Source of the DNA: Schizophyllum amplum
Taxonomy: Eukaryota > Basidiomycota > Agaricomycetes > Agaricales > Schizophyllaceae
Length of the DNA: 37,545 nt
Direction: 5' to 3'
NCBI GenBank assembly: GCA_007026445.1
Contig: VDMD01000193.1
Coordinates: 1-37,545, forward strand
Made by a program: the position numbers and the translations under genes. Of the stretch, positions 1 through 9,600 are shown one piece after another. A model generated the notes under the pieces. It was not told the DNA's origin. It saw only the letters and a list, made by a program, of their open reading frames with translations, and did no database searches. How positions within the stretch are numbered: the first letter of the stretch is position 1; each line of letters begins with the position of its first letter.

Positions 1-2026
1 GACGTCTCAATCGGGCACCCCGCTAGTTCCTTAAGGGACCGCTCGGGTAATATCACCACCACCACCACCAATTGTTCCGGCGGCAGCCTGATGCCGTTTT
101 GCTCCCGTGTGCGCGTGGCATTGCCGCCTGGGGTTCGAACCTCGTGCGGGAAGTCTTGTATGCGGCGATTCGCGCTCGAAGGGTGCCTTCAACAGAGGGT
201 TCGGGTTCGCGCAGCTTGTCAAATGAGAGTTGATATGAAGAGCGCTTTTCGTGGTACGCTCATAGCCGGTCAATGAGAGAAGAGGACAGGCGGCCTGCTG
301 GAGTACGTGTCTTCCTTCGTGTCCGGCGTCTTGCAGAGTTCCTTCGAAGTATGTCAGCGCGTAGCAAAGGCGGGGTAAGAAAGGATTCGTATAGCTTGGA
401 GAATTGGGTGTGGCTGGGGACTAACAGAAGGCACCCCTTGAATGAATCTCTAGGATCTGCATGCCGCGAGGGACAATCCGGGCAATTTCGCTGAGTTTGA
501 GCACGGGGAAGGTTTAATAGAAGAAGTGATGGGCATGGAAGACGGACATGAGGGACTCAACAAACAAGGGTGGGTCGGTAGGAGGCACAGCGTATGTCGG
601 CGTAACCGAGGCCAATGAAGCACGTACAGTCTCGGGAGCCTTCAAATTCCCAACACGGTCATTGGCAATGGGATGCGCTTCGAGGAGAGAAAGGAGAAGA
701 TAGCCGCGAGAAACGTATAGCCATTGCAAGTGAAGTGACGAGTACAATGGAGGTGCAATGCGACAGTCGGAACAAAGCAAAGCGTACCAGAATTACGTTG
801 TGCACGAAGCCAACACGTATGGGTAGCGGAGTGGATGGTAGTCGTCACGACTCACCCGCAGGTACTGTATCGAGGCAGGAAGCCATGAGCGAGAGCGGGG
901 AATATTCCCGTAGCGCCTCCGCTGACGGACCTCGTTCCTGCCTCCTGTAGTCTCCGGTTGGATGGAGACGAGGATCAGATAAAGACGCTGTCTCAGCGAG
1001 ATGTCATGAGGAAGGGCATGAGGCAGCAGCTATTGGTTTTGTGGGGCGCACAGCGTTGACTTTATGAACAGAGGAGACCAAAGGTGGTCAGCTCGGGTGC
1101 GGAGGCCGCTTGGCCAGATACGACGGCAAGCGCTTGACGCGGGTAATTGCGTCAGTACCGTGAACGGTGAAGTCTTTGTCAAAAGCACACCTGCACGTGC
1201 GTCCAAATGGGGAAGCTCCCCGCGCCTCCGGAAAGTCTTCAATTTCTTTTTTCTATCTGTTATTTTGTCGATAATTTGGGCACTGGGAGCGTCAACGGAG
1301 TCTCGTGACCTTCTTGACCCGCGACCACCACCGCTGCACCCGCCCGTCGCCGTTTGCCGACGGGCCTCAGCCCTGCGGTAGCCCGCCCCCCGTCGGCGGA
1401 CGTCGCCCATAGGCATCTTCAAGGTGCGTGGGCGTGCTCTACAAAGCCCGCCCCCGCTTACCGTCGGCTCCAGGATGTCACCCGACGCGTCGAGGGGGCT
1501 CCCGCGCCTTGCTAGCCTGGCGCGCGCTCGCCCTTATTGACAGCGCCGCTCATTCGCAGATGACGTGGCCACCCAACGCCCGTTAGCCCACGACGGACTG
1601 CTGGGGTCACCATCACGACCCCGACGGCGCGGACCCTAGGCCTTATCCCCTATACCCACACACCATCCCTCTGCAAGTCACCCCTTCTATAATATGGCTG
1701 GCTTTTATTCTTGTAAGATACATAGAGTGTTACATAGGTCAATAAAATTTATTTGAGTCATGAAATAGGCCCAGCTGAAGAGTGAGAAGGAAAATTGAGG
1801 GACTTCCCCTGGACTTTCCAGCAGCTTTGCAGGGACTTCGTTTGGACTAAATTGGGCACGGGTGTGTCCGTGCCCTACCCAATTTACGAGTAAAAAGAAT
1901 ATCACATTTACTTTCCGGACTGATTACGGGGCGACACGCGAGCTCCGGCCGCAGCTTTTGATTCGCTTTGACACTTTACCTCGTTTGGACGCCACGTGCA
2001 GGTGTGCTTTCGACGGCATCTGAACG
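1..2026. other. No recognisable gene
   Basis: I see short open frames on both strands but none with a recognisable motif, a consistent splice pattern or a credible start context. The stretch around 1380-1680 is very GC-rich and 1690-1920 is comparatively AT-rich. The AT-rich part contains an imperfect hairpin that is listed separately. Confidence 0.5.
1849..1885. repeat. Imperfect inverted repeat (hairpin)
   Basis: The left arm AAATTGGGCACGG (1849-1861) is matched by the complementary right arm at 1868-1885, which carries five extra bases as a bulge. The loop is about 6 nt. It sits in an AT-rich island about 0.5 kb upstream of DCN1. It could be a remnant of a small inverted-repeat element or a chance structure. 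Confidence 0.45.
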
Positions 2027-2236
2027 GTGAAGGTCAATCAACATGCGAACACGAGCGCCACAAATAAGCGCAAAGCTTGTCGGAGCAACGGGACGGGGAT
2101 CCCGGGCGGCCGCGCACCACGTTCCTCTGAACAGGCCGCATTGTCCTCAACATCCACGACGTTCGGCCTCGCAGTTCTCCTTCTCCTCGGCGGCCTCAGC
2201 GCTCTCGTATTCAGGAATTTCCTGGTGCGTACATGA
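2027..2236 (+). CDS. Possible small tail-anchored membrane protein (RAMP4/SERP1-like layout)
   Basis: This is a 69-codon frame with a basic, polar N-terminal half and one hydrophobic segment near the C-terminus (TTFGLAVLLLLGGLSALVF, about residues 43-61). That order resembles the RAMP4/SERP1/Ysy6 family of ER stress-associated proteins of 60-70 residues, but I cannot see enough conserved residues to assign it. A second ATG at 2043 opens a different frame over the same DNA, so the frame itself is uncertain. A donor-like GTGCGT follows the hydrophobic segment, so the frame could continue by splicing. It lies about 140 bp upstream of DCN1 on the same strand. It may equally be a chance frame in the DCN1 promoter. 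Confidence 0.25.
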   Translation: MKVNQHANTSATNKRKACRSNGTGIPGGRAPRSSEQAALSSTSTTFGLAVLLLLGGLSALVFRNFLVRT

Positions 2237-2378
2237 TTCGTAATGCGCGAGATCCAACATGGCTGACGATTCCCTCTCCACGTGCGCCTCATAAATGCAT
2301 CACAGTCCCAATCGACCTAATCATCGCGTCTTCCCCCATCGTGTCCATCCAGCAGCTGCATCCCCGCATAAGAGAAAC

Positions 2379-3538
2379 ATGGTGGATAAGAAGATGGAGG
2401 AGGCCATGGCCCAGTTCTGCGGGGTCACGGGCGCATCGTGAGTGATCCAATTCCAGCGTCGTGCGCGCTCTAATCACAGCGATCGTCGCAGCGTAAAGGA
2501 CGCGCAGAAATTCCTAGCAAAGTACAAGCGCGTGGACGTTGCTGTGGGACGCGTACTACAGCGACCCTCAAGCTCTCGCAGCGTCTGCGCGGCGGACGGA
2601 GCCCGCGGCGTCCACGAGCAAGATCTCGGAGCTCTTTGAGCGATACAAGGGTGTGTGCGCCGCGCTCCTACCCCCGCTGCGATGCTAAGCCCACGCCAGA
2701 ATCAGAAGGCGACGAGATCGGACCGGACGGGACGATCAAGCTGTGTTCCGACCTGAGCGTCGATCCCGAGGATGTAGTCCTGCTGGCGGTTGCGTTCGAG
2801 CTCAAGGCACCGCGGCTCGGTTCATGGTCCAAGACGGGCTGGGTAGAAGGATGGAAGCGGCTAGGGTGCGTGGCCCGTTACACTACGTGCGAGACATGCT
2901 GACGAGGCACTTCAGCTGTGACAAGCTTCCCGCGATGCAGAACACGCTGATGAAGTTGCGCGATCGACTCGGGTCCGACTCCCAGTACTTCAACAAGGTG
3001 TACGCGTACACGTTTGAATTCTCCCGCCAGGAAGGCGCGCGGAGTCTTGGTGCGTATGCCAAGCATCAATGTACAGGAATTGCGGAACTGACTCGGTGTT
3101 GCCAGCCGCCGATATGGCGAAGGCGTTTTGGCAGCTGCTCATCCCACACGGTCTACAAGGCGGCGCACTCTCACACGTACGTCGGAGGGACGATGACGAC
3201 GATGTGGACATGAGCGACGAGGACGCTGGAATGACGAGTTCACGGACATGTGGTTCGAGTTTGTGGACGAGAAGAACATCAAGGGTATTAGCAAGGATAC
3301 ATGGCAGATGGTACCCAATTTATGCTCCTGCGCATGTTGTGGTGTGCTAATGATTTTTCCGTCATAGTTCCTAGAGTTCGTTCGGACAATTGATTCAAAG
3401 TTTGAGAAGTACGATCTTGAAGGTGACCGATTCGGCTTTCTTGACTTGATTTTTGAACTGATCACGAGACTAGCGGCCTGGCCATCGACCATCGACGATT
3501 TCGTTGAGTACGCAAAGGAGCGCCTGGCGCGCTCGTGA
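2379..3538 (+). CDS. dcn1: DCN1-like cullin neddylation protein, two frame breaks
   Basis: DCN1 proteins are scaffold E3 factors that bring the Nedd8-loaded E2 Ubc12 to cullins. I read seven exons: 2379-2437, 2492-2650, 2700-2865, 2916-3049, 3106-3310, 3368-3422 and 3474-3538, all with GT-AG introns of about 49-57 bp. The N-terminus is UBA-like (MVDKKMEEAMAQF, then QKFLAKYKRVDVAV). The PONY/DCUN1 domain follows: IGPDGTIKLCSDLSVDPEDV, GWVEGWKRLGC, AFWQLLIPHGLQGGALSHV, an acidic insert, WFEFVDEKNIKGISKDTW, and the end WPSTIDDFVEYAKERLARS. Two single-base shifts break the frame: an extra G in the GGG at 2546-2548, and one missing base near 3231-3236. Protein similarity continues unchanged across both, so consensus error is more likely than loss of function. 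The start is chosen because family members begin with a short MDKK-type leader. Identity is secure; intactness is not. Confidence 0.9.
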
Positions 3539-4162
3539 GCTCAGATTTACCTGCTTTTCTCTGCATGTGGCTGTTATTCTGCTGTCGTTGTTGTACCGCA
3601 TAATTATCATTCTCTAAGCTCTCGAGCCTAACACCACGGCGGTTTGGGTGATCACCGCGACCACCGCACCTACGGCAACTCCGTGTACGCCAGAAGCCGC
3701 CACTGCGAAGTACGGTCGGTGGCAATAACGCCTCTTTGCAGACGTGGACTGCCCTTCATCTTTCCCACCTGGGCGTTCTCCGGGAAGCTGTGATGCACCT
3801 CTCACGAGGCGCAAACGAGGCACCGTACGCCTGAGCACGGCACCACGAGCCTGAGCGCGGCTGCCCAGAAGGAGAACTCGACATCCGCAACACCAGAGAG
3901 TTCTGAATTGCGAGGCGGCCGTCGAACTCTCCGAGCTTCCCATGGGCCCTCGAGCCGATAAGCAGCCAGCGTTGATGCGGCACATAGCCGCCCTCGAGGG
4001 CAAGTCCGTGGTGTTCGTCATTTGCCTGTTGGGGCATGCGGGCGCTCAACCGCGCCGCTCGGACTCGTGAGGCTTAGACTGTGCTGTGTACAAGTACAAA
4101 CCTACTTGTGCCTGCGCAAGCTACCGAAGGATCGTCACCCTCATAGCCGAGGAATGTGTCGG
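3539..4162. other. No recognisable gene
   Basis: This is the DCN1 3' flank up to the target duplication of the inverted-repeat element. Open frames occur on the minus strand (for example 3614-4021), but their translation is compositionally odd and unrecognisable. I see no RNA gene or repeat. Confidence 0.4.
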
Positions 4163-4170
4163 GCTCACTC

Positions 4171-4542
4171 AGGACCCCTGCTTATTAGCGGCGAGGTATA
4201 TGTCAATGTCGGACAAATTTTGGCCTTTTGAAGGTCGAAGGTCTCTGGAAAAGCCGGACAAATTGAGGGTTGGTCGGGAGCATGTCTCTGGCGAATGTCG
4301 GACAAAATCTCCAGATTACCCTCTGTTCGCCCCTCTGGGACCCCCCTCAACGTCCTCGGGGTGCCCGGGGGTTGCCGACTTACCATATGGGGTGGCCGGA
4401 CCTCCGGTCCGGCCCAAAATTCAAAGGATGTCTCTGGAAAAGCCGGACAAAACGACCCAGATTGCGCAAAAAATGTCGGACAAAAAAAGGGCAAATTTGG
4501 CGGACCATGACATAGACCTCCCCACCGATAATCAGGGGTCCT
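4171..4542. mobile_element. Non-autonomous inverted-repeat transposon (MITE), hAT-like 8-bp target duplication
   Basis: The element starts AGGACCCCTG (4171-4180) and ends with its exact reverse complement CAGGGGTCCT (4533-4542). The inverted similarity continues inward imperfectly for about 40 bp (CTTATTAGCGGCGAGGTATA against the complement of the right end). It is flanked by the direct repeat GCTCACTC at 4163-4170 and 4543-4550. An 8-bp duplication is typical of the hAT superfamily. The interior is built from repeats of a GTCGGACAAA motif and a TCTCTGGAAAAGCCGGACAA motif present twice. It contains no transposase. The 372-bp length and lack of coding capacity fit a MITE mobilised in trans. 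Confidence 0.85.
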
Positions 4543-4550
4543 GCTCACTC

Positions 4551-5551
4551 AGGGCTGACCGAGGGCTAGGGTCGCTCGACGTGTATGTAGCGCGGGAATA
4601 TCGCCTTAGTGCTCGCGGACGCACCTTTACCTCGACCTTACGCCAGGTCGCCCGTTGCCAGAACCACAAAATTCCGCCAAGCGTGCTCGTCGCCCGACGA
4701 TCATGCGTCTTTTACGTGCCGATAGGAGTAGAATTGTGGTGCGTGGTGTCGAGGACTGCACGTAATTCAGATCGCCACCACCTACCTGCTACCCTGCGAG
4801 ATCCGTAACAAGCGGGTTTGACGGTGGCTTTGGGGACGGAAGGACCTGGTCAGTGTCCTGCCACCCAGTGCCATCGTAGAGCGGCAAGATGCCGTCCAGT
4901 AGTAGCTGTTCAATAGGACACGGGAGCGCGCAAGGTCACCAGTGGCACGACGGATCAAAATTTGCGCCTCGCCTATTCGACCCAATCACGGACTCTCTTA
5001 CCCTCAATGGCGGGCTCTCACGGCTCCTCTGTGAAACCTAGATCATTTGCGCCGGTGTGACGGGAAGACCTGCAGGACGCGATGAGAATCGACGCAAGTC
5101 AGCGCACGGAGTTCTCACCGGTAAAATGCGAGAAGGCTCGGGACGCTCGTGCATCCGAATGAGACCGATGACGCTCGGCAGGCTGCAGTACAGCAGGGCC
5201 TTTCTCAGCGTGGTGCACGGCGACCATGTCGAAGTGGCGATTCGACTGATTAGCACTGGACGATGGCTGATAACCAGCGGGCAGCTGCGAGGCGGTGGAG
5301 CAGACAGACAAGGACGAGGTAAGGACTTCGAGGGCGGCAGAAAGGCGACAGCGGCGAGTAAGAGATGCTCTTGAGATAACGGGAGCGTTCGGACGGGGCC
5401 GTGGTCACTGTGCTTAATCACCAGCTTGCTGTGAAAATGTCTTAAGGGTATGCTGTCGTCCAAAATCAGGAGTGGAATAATTCGCGGCAGAGAAGTTCGA
5501 CTTTGTTAGTCCTGAAAGAATTTGCAGACGATGATTGAAGGTACATGCTCG
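4551..5551. other. No gene recognised; one possible exon on minus strand
   Basis: No confident gene. On the minus strand an open segment from about 5311 down to 5120 has smooth, polar amino-acid composition. It ends at a donor-like GTGAGAAC and is preceded by acceptor-like CAG sites, so it could be an exon of an unrecognised gene. I found no partner exons with matching phase. Confidence 0.3.
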
Positions 5552-5920
5552 CTACAAGCCTCCTTGTGACAAAAGCGACGGCAGAAAGGGAGACTCTTTT
5601 ATGAGCGTTAGACGAGGACTGCCATCGTAGGTAGCCATAGCGGCGAGCAATCTGCTGGCATCCCTGATAATTATGAGACGACCGTTCTCAGAAGTACTGA
5701 ACTGATGTCCTGCTTACGCTTCTGCGGTCCTCAGGACACACTCGTCCCCATTCTCGGATATCCAGAGCACGTCTACCGCGCTCTTAGCGCAGGTGGCACC
5801 GAAGGTTTGCCCTAACGCGTCTTCGATGGCTTTTCGCAGGGTCAATGCATCTGTGCATAATGGGGAGATGGAGAAACGGAAATAATGGTAGCATTCCGTG
5901 GTAAGTGTCATGGTCTGCAT
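5552..5920 (-). CDS. pop8: RNase P/MRP subunit Pop8-like
   Basis: Pop8 is a small protein subunit of the nuclear ribonucleoproteins RNase P (tRNA 5' processing) and RNase MRP (rRNA processing). The gene has two exons, 5920-5718 and 5663-5552, with a 54-bp GT-AG intron. The protein of about 104 residues begins MQTMTLTTECYHYFRFSI and continues LTLRKAIEDALGQTFGA, then DVLWISENGDECVLRT. After the intron come DASRLLAAMATYDGSPRLTL and KESPFLPSLL. The order (beta strand with YxxFRFSI, an amphipathic helix, a DxLW strand ending ECVLR, then a short helix and a KES strand) matches Pop8, a relative of Rpp14/Pop5. It sits about 0.24 kb downstream, in the minus direction, of tRNA-Arg. Rpp14/Pop5 itself is the main alternative name. 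Confidence 0.75.
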
Positions 5921-6148
5921 GAGTAAGGCTCGACAGCTGCTGTAAATGTCCGGATGGCTTGCAGAAAGAGCCTGCCGACGCTCTGCAGCCTAATTGAAAC
6001 CCCGACCGGGTTTTTCCGAAAGTTCAACATGATCGAACATCAAGCGATTGAAAAACTTTTTGCGCACCTCCCTCTCGATGAAAAGTTCCCATTTTTTGAC
6101 CAGACATGCGTGTACCTACCTTCATCCTAGAAATCTACTCAATCTGGT

Positions 6149-6154
6149 AAAAAA
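6149..6154 (-). terminator. RNA polymerase III terminator of tRNA-Arg
   Basis: A run of six T on the minus strand begins 8 nt past the tRNA 3' end, which is the usual Pol III stop. Confidence 0.8.
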
Positions 6155-6161
6155 TGCAAAG

Positions 6162-6264
6162 AACCACCGGCGAGACTCGAACTCGCAACCTCCGCCTTAT
6201 TCCTCTGCAATTACGTAATTGCCGCCGTAGGAAGGCGACGCCATAACCATTAGGCTACGGCGGC
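6162..6264 (-). tRNA. tRNA-Arg (anticodon CCT) with ~30-nt intron
   Basis: On the minus strand a cloverleaf can be folded. The acceptor 5' arm GCCGCCG pairs with CGGTGGT (two G-U pairs), with discriminator T. The D arm is GCC/GGC around TAATGGTTAT. The anticodon stem TCGCC/GGCGG holds a loop whose anticodon is CCT, decoding AGG. The T stem is GCGAG/CTCGC around TTCGAGT. A 30-nt intron (starting CGGCGGCAATTACG) interrupts the gene one base 3' of the anticodon, the canonical nuclear position. The mature tRNA is 73 nt before CCA, and CCA is not encoded. The A box (TAGCCTAATGG) and B box (AGTTCGAGTCT) are intact. Confidence 0.93.
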
Positions 6265-6622
6265 TTATTCTGGGTATCCAGGACACTTTAAATCATCCTA
6301 AACGGCCCAGGGAATCAAAAGATACGCGCCAAACGGTCGAGGAAAGGCCTGGGGAGGTGAGCGGGGACGGTGTCAGCGCCAAGTCTAATAAACTTTTTTG
6401 TGACATCTTCCGCAAAGGCTCATGTGTTCGATCGAGCTCAACCGGCACTGACTCACCGTGAGACACCTGCGAGACACCAGCATGTCGCGAGCGTTCCGCT
6501 ACGATGAGTGCAATCTGCTTCAAGTTCGGGAAAGTAGCAGCAAGAGAAGAACATCGTTTGCAGTATGAAAAAGTCAATTGATATAGTAATGCAAGTACGT
6601 CGGAAAGGACGCGACACCACAA

Positions 6623-9600
6623 CTACGCCCACATCGCCTTGAACTTCTCGTAAAAGTCCGCATGCGCACTCGAGACCATTCGGTACACGTTCCAGTCAAA
6701 GTCCGGGATACCCTTCGGTCGAGAGAACTCCTCCCTTGTTCGTCACGCGTCTCGTCATCGTCCTTCAGTTCCTCCTCGCCTTCGACCTCATTTACCCCAT
6801 CATCCTCCGCCGGGTCCGCACCAACAACATCCGTGATATCGTCGTCTCGTCCGCCCTGCAGGAGCTGTTGCAGTGCCGTCTTCAACGTAAGAAGTGTCAG
6901 ATTAAAATCTTCGAGAAGGAACCAAATGTCGCCATGCCGTATGCCGTTCGCCTGAGCGAGAGTGGAGGTCTGCCCGTGCGTGTAAAAGTCGTAGATGTAG
7001 GCGTTGAGGATATGCTCCATGCTGTCCGATTGACGTGGGTCTGCAGAGAGTATGAAGCGCTCCATAGAAGGGATTCCGTGCTCATGCAGATCAACGCCCG
7101 CGCGCGCCGTGCGGCAGAGCTCGCCCACGCTGTCAAACTGATCTCCATGACCCGAGGTCGCAACGAACGAGGAGCGGACGACGCGCGGGACAGCAGATTG
7201 CAGCAGCGACCCTCTAAAGAGGCAAGGAGTGCCGTCTCCGAGGTACTGAACATGACTCAGGGGTAGACTTCCGTCGCTAGGAAGCTTGTCGATCTGCGCC
7301 TGAGCAAACGTGACGGCGTAACCCTTGAAGACTTTAAGGATCTCCTTGTCGTGCATCCGAAGAACGCGTAAGGCATCGGAGGGAAGCGCTGGCAATACAA
7401 TGCGGGAAGGGTACCGCCTGCAGAGGTCCTCTAGATGCTCCTTCTTGGTGTACACGCGAGACAGGTAACGGCGGTCGAAGAGATGGCACATCAGGATGAT
7501 GAACTCGCGCTTGGCTTCCTCGAAATTTGCCTGGGCAGCAATGTCATGCAGTGTCCCCTTGCGCAGAAGCGCGACAAGGGCAAAGTTGCTGGGCTCCGTG
7601 TACTAGATGGACTTTGAGCAAATCACAGCAGTTTAGTGACCTTCTACTCACATATAGATGAGCGGCCACTCCGTAGAGGTTCATGGGCTTGCCCTCGCCG
7701 TCCAGGAGGCCCGCCCGCCGAAGATAATCGAAGCTGAATCGCACATGATGTAAGAGCTGGTGCCGTCCGGGGCCAGCGGAGAATGTGACATGAGGTAGGG
7801 ACATCAAACCACGGATGGCGTCCACCGCAACCCTCGCATTTCCAGAGCCATGAAGAAGGTTGACTAGACGCAGGCACATAGTCGACGTCACAGGGAAGGT
7901 GCCGCCCAATGAAGGAAGCTTGGAGAGGATGAGGCGCTGCACGCGTTCCTCTGGAAGGCCATAGAAGACCACATTTCCAAAGAGGTCGTATCCTCGTCGT
8001 CCTGCACGTCCTGCACATTGGCGGTACTTCATAACGAAACTCAGCTCAGCAGAAATATCTACTTCTTCGACAGTCACGTACCATCAACGCAGTCAAGAAT
8101 GGACTATCGCCCGCGAACACCGCCGTCTTCGCTGGCGCATTGATTCCCAAAGCCAATGTTCCTGGAGTGTAAGCAGTCAGTTTCAGATGGCTTTAGACAT
8201 TCGCGCCAGACGTGCCTGTGGATATCATGACACGAACATATCCGATGCGGAAGAGACTGGTGAATAGTTAGACACCGTATTGGGTTCTTTGTCGATCCAC
8301 TCACCGTTCGATAAGCGTCCGATAATGTTTGTTCATACCCGAATGGTGAACTGCAATTCCCCGGCGCAAGGCTTTGAAGATCCAGGGCATCCTACGAGCG
8401 ATGCCTCTCGAGCGCCATTCCACTTCGCCTATGTCTTCGTCCAGTTCCTCCTTGGTGTACGCATGAACACCAGCGAACGTGAAGCCCTCCGATGGTGCCT
8501 TGGGGTCGAAGGAAGTCTGCCAGGAATGTGTATTTGTTGACGCGCTGGGTTCGTCATCGTCCTTCGTGGCGTTTCGCTTCGCTCGCGTTTCCTGTCGTTG
8601 TCTGTCCTTCGCACTCGCTTGCCACTTCTCCCATTCCTCGACGCGAGACTTCCAAGCGGGCGACTTTTGGCGCCAAGTCCTCTCAGCACGCTCGAGATTA
8701 TTGACCAGTTCGATTGCGATGATTTCGCAGTACGAGCGGTCGAAGTTGAAGACAATAGCAGGCTATCAAATACATGAGCACAGCATAGCGACCGACGGGC
8801 AACGCTCACTCACAAGGCTACCGCTGGCATGCAGATCAGACACCATATGCACCATGTTTCTCAGAAAGCGCCCGGCGTTTGAAGCGAATGCGACGTCGTC
8901 GGCGTCACCCTCAGGTCCCAAGGACGATTGCAACTCCCGAGCAATGAGCCTCAGGGCAGACGCTGCGTCACCGTGGTGAGACGCCTCGATAAGTTGCGTC
9001 AACACCCCCTTGAGCGCCGCTTCGTATCTAAGGACATCCTTCTGAGTGATGAAGCCTCTGCATGACTTGAAGAAAGTATCTGGCTTCAAGTCGTCGATGT
9101 CGATATCGAGATTAATGACGCTCCTCTGCTTGACGAGTGCGTGGTATAGCGAGAGCGTGTCCGACGCTTCAAAGGCGAGGTCCGGAGGCATCGTGCGCAG
9201 TCCGTGACCGAGAATCGACGCGGGATGAAGGAAACGAACGCGGTGAGAGGTCTCGTAAGATTGCAATCCTTCAAACAGCGGCGGACTTTTCGCCAGCATA
9301 TAGCGGTACTTTCGCAGGTGCGAGTACCGATGAGAATGTTCGACAAGCTCGTGCTCGTAGCCATGTGCGCGCTGGACCGTGGCCAACCAGTCGTTGAATT
9401 TTTCCGGACTGCCGATGGTAGCTGAAAGACCGCTAGAAGTGCGTGAGCTCACGACGTAAAGTAAGACGAGATGCGACACGCACATGATCGGACAAGGTGC
9501 CAGAAGAAGTATTTGCTCCCAGACGGCGCCACCCTCTTGCTGACCTATGGAGTGAATCTCGTCCAGTATGATCCTGTAGCGTCTTTAAGTATACTGTACG

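Noticed and set aside
4086..4808. 240-codon frame spanning the MITE
   Set aside because: It crosses both element ends and target duplications, so it cannot be a host gene; the repeated LEKPDK peptide comes from the element's DNA repeat.
5038..5463. 141-codon minus-strand frame as a gene
   Set aside because: Pro/Ser/Arg-rich without motif. An overlapping frame (5099-5311) looks more protein-like, but no exon partners were found.
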